From Myxococcota bacterium (lineage in GTDB: Bacteria > Myxococcota > B64-G9): a stretch of DNA of 64,000 nt. The notes under the pieces were generated by a model. It had not been told where the DNA came from, ran no database searches, and worked only from the letters and a program-made list of their open reading frames with translations. Shown piece by piece: positions 8,572 to 16,552 of this stretch. Every line of letters begins with the position of its first letter. The first letter of the stretch is position 1. The translations under genes were made by a program, and so were the position numbers. The DNA is taken from assembly GCA_022710975.1 (NCBI GenBank), contig JAKLGA010000004.1:62001-126000 (forward strand), in the 5' to 3' direction.

Positions 8572-9909
8572 ATGAGCAAGTGCCTTTTTCTTGGCGTCGA
8601 ACTGGCAGAATCAAACAAGAACGAACATACCATCCCACGTTCTCTGGGAGGGCGCGTGGAATCAAGCCGGGTGTCCTCCTCGGAGTTCAACAATAAATGC
8701 AGCCAAATCGACTCAGTTGCCGCGAAGCCGTTTGAAGTATACATGAATCGGCTCAGTCCACTCCTGCCATCTGATACCAAAGGGAAGAGCCTCATTGCGA
8801 AGCGTCAAGGGATGGATCTTGGTACAATCATCGAGCCAGGGGGAGCAGTCCGTGATGATGGAATCATGGTCGTCGAAAAACATCCTGACGGCAGGCCGAA
8901 GTCCATTCTGGGAGAAGAAAAGCGGGCGAAGGAATTCATTGCCAGGCTGCCCTATAGACCAGAAACAGTGAGCGAGGAACCAATCACACTTCCGAAGTCG
9001 CTGAATCTGGATTGGCAGTGGGCACTATCACCACCAATGGAACTCTGCCTGGCTAAGTCTGCGTTGCTTACTTTCGACCACGAACTCGGTGAGTTGGGAT
9101 TCCCGCGAAGTGTAGCGCTCAGAGAAATTCGTGATTCAATTGTCGAGATGGTGGAAAACGAAGAACATACACTAAGGTTTGCGAAACACGTTCTTGGAAT
9201 CGACTATTCCATTGCACTGCAATTGCGAGAACTTCGGTCGAAGTATCTCGGAAATGAAGAATCACCATTCGAGCATCTTCTGGTCGTTGTCTCGAATCCC
9301 GCAACAAAGACTCTTGATCTTGTTTTCTCTCTTTTCGGGTTCGAGCCACACAAGTTTCGGCTGAGTACCTGCTGGGAGGGACAAGGTGCTGGAATGATCG
9401 CAGCATGTGGGGTTCTGCGGGGAACGCGCGCATTGCATTGCGGGGAACTGCCTTGCCAGGTCAGGATTGGGGGGAAAACCAATCTGCGACCATTCTACGC
9501 TGAAGAGCCGAGTAGCACTGAGGTAGATGAGGCCAGAGAAACGATAAGACTCAGTAGGTCACAGGCCTACTTCGATTGCTGTTTCTTCGTGGAGAACACA
9601 GCCGATGAATTCCTGTTGAGCCTGATCAGCAAAGCGCATCCTGACCGTGAACAGCTTGAATTGGAAGGACTCCACGGGTTCTTCCTCGATAGAGCGATGG
9701 AGCTATTTGGTTACGAGAGGATGAATGAAAACAAGAAGCAGACTTTTCTTGGGTTGTTCGATGATTCGCTTGTAGAACCAGAACAACCAACAGCAACAGG
9801 ATGGCTGAGGGCCTACCGTTCTGCGATACAGGTCATGAAAACGAAACTATGGCCAGCTGATCCGCTCGGTCTCGATAAGCACCAATTCTTCTCGAAAAGG
9901 ATGAGGTAG
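8572..9909 (+). CDS. HNH-like protein with eroded zinc site
   Basis: A 445-residue protein. The first 55 residues resemble the HNH_5-type fold (CxxC, then EHxIPxSLGG, then CxxCNN and D). Here CLFL replaces CxxC, NEHTIPRSLGG is kept, and SSSEFNNK replaces the CxxCNN segment, so three of the four expected zinc cysteines are missing while the central EH and NN residues remain. The other ~390 residues are an uncharacterised extension. The gene is noticeably richer in A+T than its neighbours, with many AGA, AAA and GAA codons, which suggests recent horizontal acquisition. It starts 77 bp after the nuclease gene behind a GGAGCGGAAAG site and ends 7 bp before the next gene. It may be a degenerate or zinc-independent nuclease; function is unknown. 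Confidence 0.5.
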   Translation: MSKCLFLGVELAESNKNEHTIPRSLGGRVESSRVSSSEFNNKCSQIDSVAAKPFEVYMNRLSPLLPSDTKGKSLIAKRQGMDLGTIIEPGGAVRDDGIMVVEKHPDGRPKSILGEEKRAKEFIARLPYRPETVSEEPITLPKSLNLDWQWALSPPMELCLAKSALLTFDHELGELGFPRSVALREIRDSIVEMVENEEHTLRFAKHVLGIDYSIALQLRELRSKYLGNEESPFEHLLVVVSNPATKTLDLVFSLFGFEPHKFRLSTCWEGQGAGMIAACGVLRGTRALHCGELPCQVRIGGKTNLRPFYAEEPSSTEVDEARETIRLSRSQAYFDCCFFVENTADEFLLSLISKAHPDREQLELEGLHGFFLDRAMELFGYERMNENKKQTFLGLFDDSLVEPEQPTATGWLRAYRSAIQVMKTKLWPADPLGLDKHQFFSKRMR

Positions 9910-9916
9910 CCCTGGA

Positions 9917-10990
9917 ATGGCCTCACCATCGAACCGGTCGTCAGACACTGCTGTGACAGCGTGGACCGAGCACTGGCGCACCAACGAGGAGGACCAGCTC
10001 CTCATCGCGAACGGACAGACGTGCTGCCTCTGCCTGGAAGAAGGCGACGCTCACGTCCGGAGGCTTGCCGACGACGCCCAAGCTCCGTCCGACCTGGCCG
10101 TCCTCTGTGAGCGCTGCAGCAAGCGGCTGGACGGGTTTCCCAGCCGGCAGCGATCCGTCGGTCCAAACGGCATCCGCATCGCCCAGCGGGCCTTCCTGGC
10201 CTACGTGAAGCGGCCGAGCGAAGTCTTCGCCTCTTCAGATGAAGATACCGGATTGTTGAGCACGGCCTCCGTGCTGTGGGGCGACGGCTTCAAGACCAAG
10301 AACGTGGAGCCCGTCTACGCCACCTGGTTCGCTATGACCGCGTGCCAGGTCCTCGGCGACCCGAGCAACGTGCCTCAGGCGGAACGGCTGCTGGGCACGC
10401 TCACGCAGGCGTTCTTCTGGCGCAAGGACCCGACGATTCGCCTCATGGTCTACGACGCCATCAGCCGTGTCGCGGAATGCCACTGGAGAAAGCCATTCTC
10501 GCCGCTGGTGCCAGCAGTGGCTCATGCCCTGGGTTCCTTGGGTGCCCACCTCATCCACCCAGAGGACGTCGAGGAGAAGAAGAAGGCTGACGAGGACGAC
10601 TGGGCAGCCAGGCGGATCGACGCCAAGCCATGGGTGAAGGCAAACGCATGGTTGGCGGCGCCACTTTTCCGGCTCGAGAGCCTCGGCAGCCGAGCTCTTA
10701 CGGTCCCGGGCGTCGACGCGGTTGCGACCGAGGTTGAGAACACCTTCGTTCGTGGGCTGTGGTGCAAGGACGCTGAAGTCGTCTCCGCTGCTGCGAAAGC
10801 CATCTCCATGATGCTCAAGAAGCACCGCGGCGGTGACGACGGCCGGCCTCCCTTCCCAGAGGGCGAGGCCCGGCTACAGATGGCGGCTGTGGGCCTGCTC
10901 GAGCTCCTGCATGGGGAGAAGTCGAGGGACTGGAAGGGCCCGAGGAAAGTGCTGAGGGCGCTGGCGGGGCGGCCAGCAAGGGAGGTGTAG
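9917..10990 (+). CDS. Zinc-finger protein of unknown function
   Basis: A 357-residue protein. An N-terminal four-cysteine cluster (Cys36/Cys39 in CCLC and Cys64/Cys67 in CERC) looks like a treble-clef or HNH-type zinc site; the spacing and the segment LAVLCERCSKRLDGF are similar to the second half of HNH fingers, though no clear catalytic His is present. The remainder is helical with repeated Trp and Ala-rich helices (for example VSAAAKAISMMLKKH), perhaps HEAT-like. It follows the HNH-like gene by 7 bp and is the last gene of the left-hand cluster. A decayed fragment of a homologous gene lies at 29643-29809 next to the integrase, which suggests this family travels on mobile DNA. Confidence 0.55.
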   Translation: MASPSNRSSDTAVTAWTEHWRTNEEDQLLIANGQTCCLCLEEGDAHVRRLADDAQAPSDLAVLCERCSKRLDGFPSRQRSVGPNGIRIAQRAFLAYVKRPSEVFASSDEDTGLLSTASVLWGDGFKTKNVEPVYATWFAMTACQVLGDPSNVPQAERLLGTLTQAFFWRKDPTIRLMVYDAISRVAECHWRKPFSPLVPAVAHALGSLGAHLIHPEDVEEKKKADEDDWAARRIDAKPWVKANAWLAAPLFRLESLGSRALTVPGVDAVATEVENTFVRGLWCKDAEVVSAAAKAISMMLKKHRGGDDGRPPFPEGEARLQMAAVGLLELLHGEKSRDWKGPRKVLRALAGRPAREV

Positions 10991-11087
10991 TTTGGGGCCA
11001 GCCACTGGGGTCGGGACAATCCTTCGCCATTGCTCCTGGCATCCAACCAGGCTTAGCATCTTTCCAGGATCACCTTGGAGGACCGGG

Positions 11088-12221
11088 ATGCGCACAGCCC
11101 CACTGGCCGCTGGCCTGCTTGGCATCGCCTTCGCCCTAACCTCGAGCTCCATCGCCCTCGCCCAAGACCGCCCCATCGTGGCGGTGTTCGACATCGAGCC
11201 GCGGGGGGTGAAGCTCTCGAAGGCCGTGCGGGACAACCTGAGCGACTACCTGGGCGGGCTCCTGTCGGTCAGGGGCTACCAGGTGGTGCCGCGCTCGCAG
11301 CTCAGGGAGAGGCTTATCGCCCAGAAGAAGGCGTCGTACAAGGAGTGCTACGACCAGAGCTGCCAGGTGGAGCTGGGCAAGGAACTGGCGGCCGACAAGT
11401 CGCTCTCTACCCGGGTGTTCGCCCTGGGCGGCAAGTGCCGAGTGGTGGTGACGCTGTACGACCTGAAGCGCTCGGCCAGCGAGGGCGCCGGCATGGCGGT
11501 GGACGCCTGCGACGAGCCCGCTATCGTGCGGTCGCTGGAGAAGGCCGTGGAGCAGTTGGGCGGCGGCGTGGTCGCGGGAGGTAAGGCGGCACCACCGGCC
11601 TTGCCGGAGCCGCCCGCCAACCCCGCGGCGCTCACCTGGCTGCCGAGCCGCCCGGCGGGGATCGAGTTCGCTAAGAGCGAGGTGACCGTGGCGCAGTACC
11701 GCGCCTGCGTGGACGCTGGGAAGTGCAGCCCACCCAACAACAAGAGCGACAGCCAATTCTGCAACTGGGGCTACCCGGATCGCGACAGCCACCCGGTCAA
11801 CTGTGTGGACTGGAACCAGGCCCAGGCCTTCTGCGCCTGGGCCGGCGGCAGGCTGCCGACCGAGCAGGAGTGGAGAGACGAGGCCAATGACGGCGGCAAG
11901 CGCCCGTACCCCTGGGGGCACCAGGAAGGAAGCTGTGAACGAGCTGTCTGGGGACTTGGAGGAAGAGGTTGTGGAAGGAATTCAACTTGGCCAGTATGCT
12001 CTAAACCCACCGGGAGCAGTGTGAGTAGGCTGTGCGACTTGTACGGAAACGTGGAGGAGTGGGTTCTATTGAAAGAAGGCAACGCTGGAGTGTCGATCGG
12101 TGGCTCGTGGGGTCTTGAGGTGGATATCGAACCAATTCTCTACTCGATTCTAAGGGTAAAGCCAGGCACTGAAGGCAGCAGTGCCGACATCGGATTCCGG
12201 TGTGTTCGCGAGTCCAGATGA
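11088..12221 (+). CDS. Secreted FGE/SUMF1-fold protein, copy 1
   Basis: A 377-residue exported protein. ATG 11088 follows GGAGGACC and begins a clear signal peptide ending IALA-QD. The mature N-terminal domain (RPIVAVFDIE, VVPRSQL, CYDQSCQVELGKELAADKS) is the TolB-N/CsgG-like module seen in two other genes of this window. The C-terminal domain is a formylglycine-generating-enzyme/SUMF1 fold: EVTVAQYRACVDAGKCS, CVDWNQAQAFCAWAGGRLPTE, YPWG, GNVEEW and GFRC. Most bacterial proteins with this fold in such architectures are not known sulfatase activators; a binding or envelope role is equally possible. The last third (from about 11930) is visibly less GC-rich than the first two thirds, as if that part were replaced by recombination. 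Confidence 0.75.
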   Translation: MRTAPLAAGLLGIAFALTSSSIALAQDRPIVAVFDIEPRGVKLSKAVRDNLSDYLGGLLSVRGYQVVPRSQLRERLIAQKKASYKECYDQSCQVELGKELAADKSLSTRVFALGGKCRVVVTLYDLKRSASEGAGMAVDACDEPAIVRSLEKAVEQLGGGVVAGGKAAPPALPEPPANPAALTWLPSRPAGIEFAKSEVTVAQYRACVDAGKCSPPNNKSDSQFCNWGYPDRDSHPVNCVDWNQAQAFCAWAGGRLPTEQEWRDEANDGGKRPYPWGHQEGSCERAVWGLGGRGCGRNSTWPVCSKPTGSSVSRLCDLYGNVEEWVLLKEGNAGVSIGGSWGLEVDIEPILYSILRVKPGTEGSSADIGFRCVRESR

Positions 12222-12246
12222 CGCCAGTCCGCCTTGGAGGCGACGT

Positions 12247-12486
12247 ATGCGCATTGGCTTGTCCTTGACTGTTCTTGTTCTTGCGGGTGGCTCAGCTCTC
12301 GCCCAGGACCGCCCCATCGTGGCGGTGTTCCGCATCGAGGACAGGGCCCACGCTGCCGACAAGGCCACCCTGGAAAAGCTCACCGACTACCTGGGCGCGG
12401 CCATCGCCGAGGGCGGGGTGTTCAGGCGAGTGCCGCCGGGCGACCTGGCGTGGTTCGACCAGCGCAGCCAGGTGAATCGGCAATGA
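12247..12486 (+). pseudogene. Truncated paralogue of the FGE-protein N-terminal domain
   Basis: ATG 12247 starts a signal peptide (ending GSALA-QD) followed by RPIVAVFRIEDR and KLTDYLGAAIAEGG, closely matching the start of the FGE-fold proteins at 11088, 25928 and 58796. The frame stops after 79 residues, before the conserved Cys-x-x-Ser-Cys segment, and no FGE domain follows. A compatible second half of the domain appears in another frame at 12509-12745, so a frameshift or small deletion probably split an older gene that sat in tandem with copy 1. It could still make a short exported peptide. Confidence 0.55.
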
Positions 12487-12508
12487 AGGTTGTAACGGAG
12501 GGTGGACG

Positions 12509-12745
12509 GTGACAGTGAAACACGATTTGAAGGGTGAGTGGCGCAAGACACAGGGCGGGCGGGTCTTCGAGGTCTTGGCAGTCGACCCGTCCAGTGGGCG
12601 TATCCTCGCACGGGCAAGTTGTACCGTGCCAACGGACGCAAGCACTGATCTCGTCCTCTACTTTGGCAGAGTGGGATTGGACGAGGTGGAGCGTTCGGTG
12701 CGCGAACTCTGCGTCAACCTGGCCGACCGAATTGACCAGCGGTAG
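12509..12745 (+). CDS. Small ORF, probable second half of the split domain
   Basis: A 78-residue ORF from GTG 12509. GGRVFEVLAVD, then ARASC, then a helix VERSVRELCVNLADRI occupy the same order as the end of the N-terminal domain of the FGE-fold proteins, where a strand pair is followed by a Cys and an amphipathic helix. It is in a different frame from 12247-12486 and starts 22 bp after that stop. I read it as the displaced C-terminal half of that decayed gene rather than as an independent gene, but it might be expressed. Confidence 0.35.
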   Translation: MTVKHDLKGEWRKTQGGRVFEVLAVDPSSGRILARASCTVPTDASTDLVLYFGRVGLDEVERSVRELCVNLADRIDQR

Positions 12746-13013
12746 GCAGCTGCTCGCCCGAATTGTGCGTGCGCATCTACTTCAAGTGGGTGCCAGTGCG
12801 GAAGATCATCGCGGTGGGCTGGGTCGGGCGACATCCAGACTGAGGGCAGCACACTTGGATGGTGGAGGGTGGTGCTCCATGGTTCACAGGTTTGCAGCCA
12901 GTGTGGCGCCGAAGTTTTCCTGGCGACGACAGGCAGCATTGACATCCACCGGTTCGCCGCCTACCTGGGCGTCGAGTGCGCCGAGAGCATGGGTTCTGTG
13001 GAAACCCACCTTG
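12746..13013. other. Intergenic debris
   Basis: No convincing gene is present. A plus-strand stretch ending at the TGA at 12841-12843 reads CVRIYFKWVPVRKIIAVGWV and then GRHPD. This looks like the tail of a small protein, but there is no start or upstream domain, so it is probably a decayed remnant. The segment also separates the plus-strand debris from the 3' end of the long minus-strand gene set. Confidence 0.3.
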
Positions 13014-13670
13014 TCAGAACTGGGGTCGCCAGTTCTTTAACAGCTCCTGGAGCTCGAGCAGTGAGTCGCGATGCACGCGAGCTGCCAGGAAGCCCGTGTA
13101 GATCTGCGTCCAGCCGGTCTTTAGATGGTAGAGCCATCCATCGATAAAGCTGGCGAACCGAGCTTCCAACTCTGCTTCGTTCTGGAGAAGATCCTTCCTT
13201 ACTTGGTCGTGTCCCGCCCGGTAGGTTGGGTAGCGCACTGCTATCGTGGGATCCAGTGACTCGGCATCGAGCGAGGGCGATTCACGGAGTTCGAACTGAC
13301 CGGAGGTTGAGAGGACGAGCCCTTGCTCGAGAGCTGCATTCTGTTCTTCCGTGGTCATTCGAAGCTGGCCCATGGAAGGAAGCGCAGGGAGTGCTCGCCT
13401 GAAGCACTTCGATCTCGTCTCGAGCACGTTGTCACCCAGGTGGAACATCCTCGGATTGATCCGGAAGACGGCCGCATCGATTTCGAGGCATGAACAGCCC
13501 GGCGGGCTCAGGGCGATCACGTCGTGCGGCAGATCCGAGCGATAGTCGGAATCAACGAGATCGAGGTAGTCACCCAGGAGCCGCCAGCGCTTGTCGCGCT
13601 GCAGCCTGTAGCTCACCTGACCGACCTCTGCGTCGAGACCATACAACTCGACCGTGTATACGATGTCCAT
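13014..13670 (-). CDS. Hypothetical protein at the end of the efflux gene set
   Basis: A 218-residue protein. ATG 13670 is preferred over an upstream start at 13733 because CAGGAGCAG lies directly before it. The protein begins MDIVYTVELYGLDAEVGQV and has a C-terminal helical part rich in Glu, Leu and aromatic residues (FIDGWLYHLKTGWTQIY). There is no signal peptide, membrane segment or motif I recognise. It is the last gene of the minus-strand run that starts with the periplasmic adaptor at 23331, 59 bp after the glycosyltransferase remnant, so it may be co-transcribed with the flippase and radical SAM genes. Confidence 0.55.
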   Translation of the reverse strand: MDIVYTVELYGLDAEVGQVSYRLQRDKRWRLLGDYLDLVDSDYRSDLPHDVIALSPPGCSCLEIDAAVFRINPRMFHLGDNVLETRSKCFRRALPALPSMGQLRMTTEEQNAALEQGLVLSTSGQFELRESPSLDAESLDPTIAVRYPTYRAGHDQVRKDLLQNEAELEARFASFIDGWLYHLKTGWTQIYTGFLAARVHRDSLLELQELLKNWRPQF

Positions 13671-13729
13671 GACTGCTCCTGGATAAGTGCACCCCGCCGA
13701 ATCGTCGAACCTCTTGCCTCTGTGCGTGA

Positions 13730-13942
13730 TCACGGGACCATGCCTTTCTCAGCGGGCAGTCGCTCGTACACCACCAAGGTCTCGTCGACAGGCAGTGCAG
13801 GGGATCGGGCGAAGAGTTCATAGACGCGGGCCCGACCTAGGGCGCCCATGGCCCTGCGCTCTTCTTGGGAGAGCCCCTGCATGCGCTCGATGCCACCCTG
13901 CTGCAGGTTGGGGATGAAGTAGAAGATCTTGATCCGACTCAT
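13730..13942 (-). pseudogene. Glycosyltransferase remnant with internal deletion
   Basis: The 70-residue ORF joins two ends of a GT-B glycosyltransferase. The first 20 residues (MSRIKIFYFIPNLQQGGIER) match the classic GT4 N-terminus with its glycine-rich loop. The next part, GLSQEERRAMGALGRARVYELFA, matches the final helix of GT4 proteins. About 300 residues normally between them, including the whole catalytic region, are missing without breaking the frame. This is best explained by an in-frame internal deletion, so no activity is expected. It lies 19 bp after the flippase gene in the same direction, where a functional glycosyltransferase would make sense. Confidence 0.6.
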
Positions 13943-13961
13943 GAAGTGCTCCTTGGCCCGC

Positions 13962-15509
13962 TCATCTCCCGTGAGTGCCCAGCCAGCGTTTGAGCGCCGT
14001 CCACGACCGGACGACGAGCTCCCGCTCCTCGGCCTCCAGCCGGAGCAGGAGCAGGGCGACCAGGTAGAGGCAGAGGAAGAGCAGCGTGCCGAGCGCCAGG
14101 CGCAGCGGCAGGACCAGCCCGTCGAGCGGCAGGAGGTGCATCACGCCCAGGGACAGCGCTGCGGCCAGGCAGGCCTTGAGGAAGCCCAGGGAGAACGGCT
14201 GCACCCTGTGGATCGCGACGACCTCGATCAGGATGAGGAGCTGGAGCAGGCAGACGGAGGTCAGCGCCGCCAGGCTGGCGCCCAGCATGCCGAGGTTGGG
14301 TAACAGCCACAGCGACAGTCCCACGTTGGTCGCGGCGGCCGCCAGGTTGTTCCCCAGCACCAGGTTGGAGCGCCCGCCCATGGCAACCGCCCAGTTGCTC
14401 AGCCCCAGGGTGCCGTTCACCAGGTGGCGCAGCAGGAACAGGGGAAAGAGCCCGGCCGCCGCCAGAAACTCCCTGGGGAACAGGCGCAGCAGATCGTCCT
14501 GGAAGAGCAGCAGGAAGCCGAACACCGGGAAGCTGAGAAGCGCGACCCAGCGGGTCATGAGCTTCAGGTTGTAGCTCAGGCGCGGCCGGTCGCGCTGGCG
14601 CAGGGCCTCGGCCAGGACCGGGGAGGCCACCGGATCGAAGGCGTAGCGCACGTTGGCCACGACGCGGCTGACGGTCTCCAGGCCGGCGTACACGCCCACC
14701 GACTCCAGGCCGGTGTAGAAGCCGAGCAGGATCATGTCGGCGCGCTGGTGCACGGCGTTGAGGAACTCGGCCAGGCCCATGGGGATGGAGAAGCGCACCA
14801 TGTCCCAGTGCAGCCGCGGCCCGCGGGCCTCCCGCCGGCAGAGCCACTCGCGGGCCGGCACCTCCGGGAAGACCTTCCAGGCCGCCCACACGGCCAGCGT
14901 GGCGGTCAGCACGCTGGCGCTCACCTGGGCCCCGCACAGGCCGGCCAGGGTGGGGGACAGCAGGCCGATCGCCAGGGCCATGACCAGCAGGAGCAGCGGC
15001 TGGGCGAGGCCGCGCACCAGCAGGTTGTAGCGCATCAGCTTGGCGCCCATGGTCGCCGAGATGAGCACCAGCACCAGGGCGGCGAAGGGGATCGAGGGGG
15101 CCAGCAGGCGGATGGCTCCCGCGGAGGTGGGCTGGTTCTGCAGCCGCGCTAGCGGGCCGGCCAGGCAGAACACCAGCAGTGCCAGTCCGAAGCCGCCGAG
15201 CAGGGTCAGCCAGCAGGCCGTGCGCAGGCTGGCGCGCTCGAGCTCGGGCTCGCCGGCCACCCGGTGGGACGCGATGTGGCGCAGGAGGCCCTTGTCCGAG
15301 CCGAGCGGGCTCAGGCGCAGGAACGGCTCCAGAATGCCGTAGCCGAAGCGGTACGTCCCGTAGACGGCCACGCCGAACAGATGGGCCACGACCGGATGGA
15401 AGGCGAATTCCGACAAGCCGGCCAGGATGGTCAGGAAGTTCGTGCCCGCGCCGACCGCGGCGTGGCGTGCGTCCCGGGAGCGGGTGTCCGCGGGCCGATC
15501 GGCGCTCAT
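13962..15509 (-). CDS. MOP-superfamily oligosaccharide flippase (Wzx-like)
   Basis: A 515-residue polytopic membrane protein with about 12-14 hydrophobic helices spread evenly along the chain and short basic loops, the size and layout of Wzx/MurJ-like lipid-linked oligosaccharide flippases. The N-terminal segment (NFLTILAGLSEFAFHPVVAHLFGVAVYGTY) has the family pattern of a first helix followed by an 'LG..YGxY' turn. It would move an undecaprenyl-linked or similar glycolipid across the inner membrane. The start overlaps the radical SAM stop (ATGA), showing translational coupling, and the neighbouring glycosyltransferase remnant supports a surface-glycan role. Substrate is unknown. Confidence 0.75.
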   Translation of the reverse strand: MSADRPADTRSRDARHAAVGAGTNFLTILAGLSEFAFHPVVAHLFGVAVYGTYRFGYGILEPFLRLSPLGSDKGLLRHIASHRVAGEPELERASLRTACWLTLLGGFGLALLVFCLAGPLARLQNQPTSAGAIRLLAPSIPFAALVLVLISATMGAKLMRYNLLVRGLAQPLLLLVMALAIGLLSPTLAGLCGAQVSASVLTATLAVWAAWKVFPEVPAREWLCRREARGPRLHWDMVRFSIPMGLAEFLNAVHQRADMILLGFYTGLESVGVYAGLETVSRVVANVRYAFDPVASPVLAEALRQRDRPRLSYNLKLMTRWVALLSFPVFGFLLLFQDDLLRLFPREFLAAAGLFPLFLLRHLVNGTLGLSNWAVAMGGRSNLVLGNNLAAAATNVGLSLWLLPNLGMLGASLAALTSVCLLQLLILIEVVAIHRVQPFSLGFLKACLAAALSLGVMHLLPLDGLVLPLRLALGTLLFLCLYLVALLLLRLEAEERELVVRSWTALKRWLGTHGR

Positions 15510-16552
15510 GCCGGTTCATCGGTCCCTGCCTGCGAGCCGGGCTGGGGACGCAGCTCGTCCACCTTGCTGTTGTTTCGCACGCATCCTATGGTGCACCAGG
15601 CTGCGCAAGCTTTCGGCTGGTTGAATTGGCGCACCAGATCCGCGTACGTGTAGGTCAGCAGGTCCTTCGAGAACCAGTCCCGCTTCTGGGAGCAGTATTT
15701 CACCTTGCCGAGCTCGTCCACGTAGAGGTAGCGGGAGCCGGCCCGGCACTTGAAGGCTGCGGGTTTACCCGCGAGCATCTTGGGGAGGTACTCGCGAGCC
15801 AGGCGAAACTGGCTCTTTCCTAGGGCCCTGGAGAGGTCGTGGTAGACTGTGCGCTGCTCGTCGCTAAGCTTGATGGCACCGTTCCCGTCGTGGATGAGTC
15901 CTACCCGGGGGATGAAACCCAGCGAGCGGGCAACGCGCAGCACCTCAGTTGCCTCCCGCGGGTCCGTGGAGCCGATGACCGCGTTGAGGGTCACCTTGAA
16001 GGTGGCCTTCTGCGCCAGCAGCTCGAGCTTCCCCTGGAGGTTATCCAGGGTTTTCCTGGTCCGCGCGTTGCACGACACCCCGTCCACGCTGATCTGGAGA
16101 TCGGTCAGGCCGGCTTGGCCCAGCTCCAGGATGCGCTGCTCGTCGAGCAGCAACCCGTTGGTGATGAGCATCCGCTTGACGAAACCGCGAAAGGTGCAGT
16201 GCGCCACGAGCTCCACGACGTCTGGGTGGAGCAGCGGCTCGCCGCCGGTGAATTCGATGGCGAACGTGCCCAGGGAGCGGATCTTGTCCACTCGTGCGCG
16301 GAGCACATCTGTCGGCACCGGGGTGGAGTCGTGGTTGTGCTCGTTGCAGTAGGCGCAAGCCAGGTTGCAGCGGCGGGTGACCACGAGCTGGACCAGGAAG
16401 GGGGAGTAGAGCAGCCTTCGGAAGCCGAACACCTCCGCACCCCTCGAGAAGGGCTTGGCCGCATGTGGCATGGCGTCACTGTGTTCCGAGGCTGGTGATC
16501 CCTGAGCCCTTCTCGCACCTCTCGCCGACGGTGCCTCATTCTGATGGAGCAT
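15506..16552 (-). CDS. Radical SAM/SPASM-type enzyme
   Basis: A 348-residue protein. The radical SAM 4Fe-4S motif CNLACAYC is at residues 62-69, followed by FTGGEPLLHPD (SAM-binding GGE) and ISVDGV. The C-terminal part carries further cysteines (CRAGSRYLYVDELGKVKYC and CAAWCTIGC) in a SPASM/Twitch-like arrangement, so it probably holds an auxiliary cluster. ATG 16552 has a strong GGAGAGGAGGG site and overlaps the stop of the LolA-like gene by 17 bp. SPASM enzymes modify peptides, sugars or cofactors; here the flippase directly downstream and the envelope genes upstream suggest modification of a surface molecule, but no precursor peptide is visible. Confidence 0.8.
   Translation of the reverse strand: MLHQNEAPSARGARRAQGSPASEHSDAMPHAAKPFSRGAEVFGFRRLLYSPFLVQLVVTRRCNLACAYCNEHNHDSTPVPTDVLRARVDKIRSLGTFAIEFTGGEPLLHPDVVELVAHCTFRGFVKRMLITNGLLLDEQRILELGQAGLTDLQISVDGVSCNARTRKTLDNLQGKLELLAQKATFKVTLNAVIGSTDPREATEVLRVARSLGFIPRVGLIHDGNGAIKLSDEQRTVYHDLSRALGKSQFRLAREYLPKMLAGKPAAFKCRAGSRYLYVDELGKVKYCSQKRDWFSKDLLTYTYADLVRQFNQPKACAAWCTIGCVRNNSKVDELRPQPGSQAGTDEPA

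Noticed and set aside
12869-13147. A 92-codon plus-strand ORF with CSQCG
   Set aside because: Half of it is antisense to the minus-strand gene ending at 13014, and no start signal or second cysteine pair is present.
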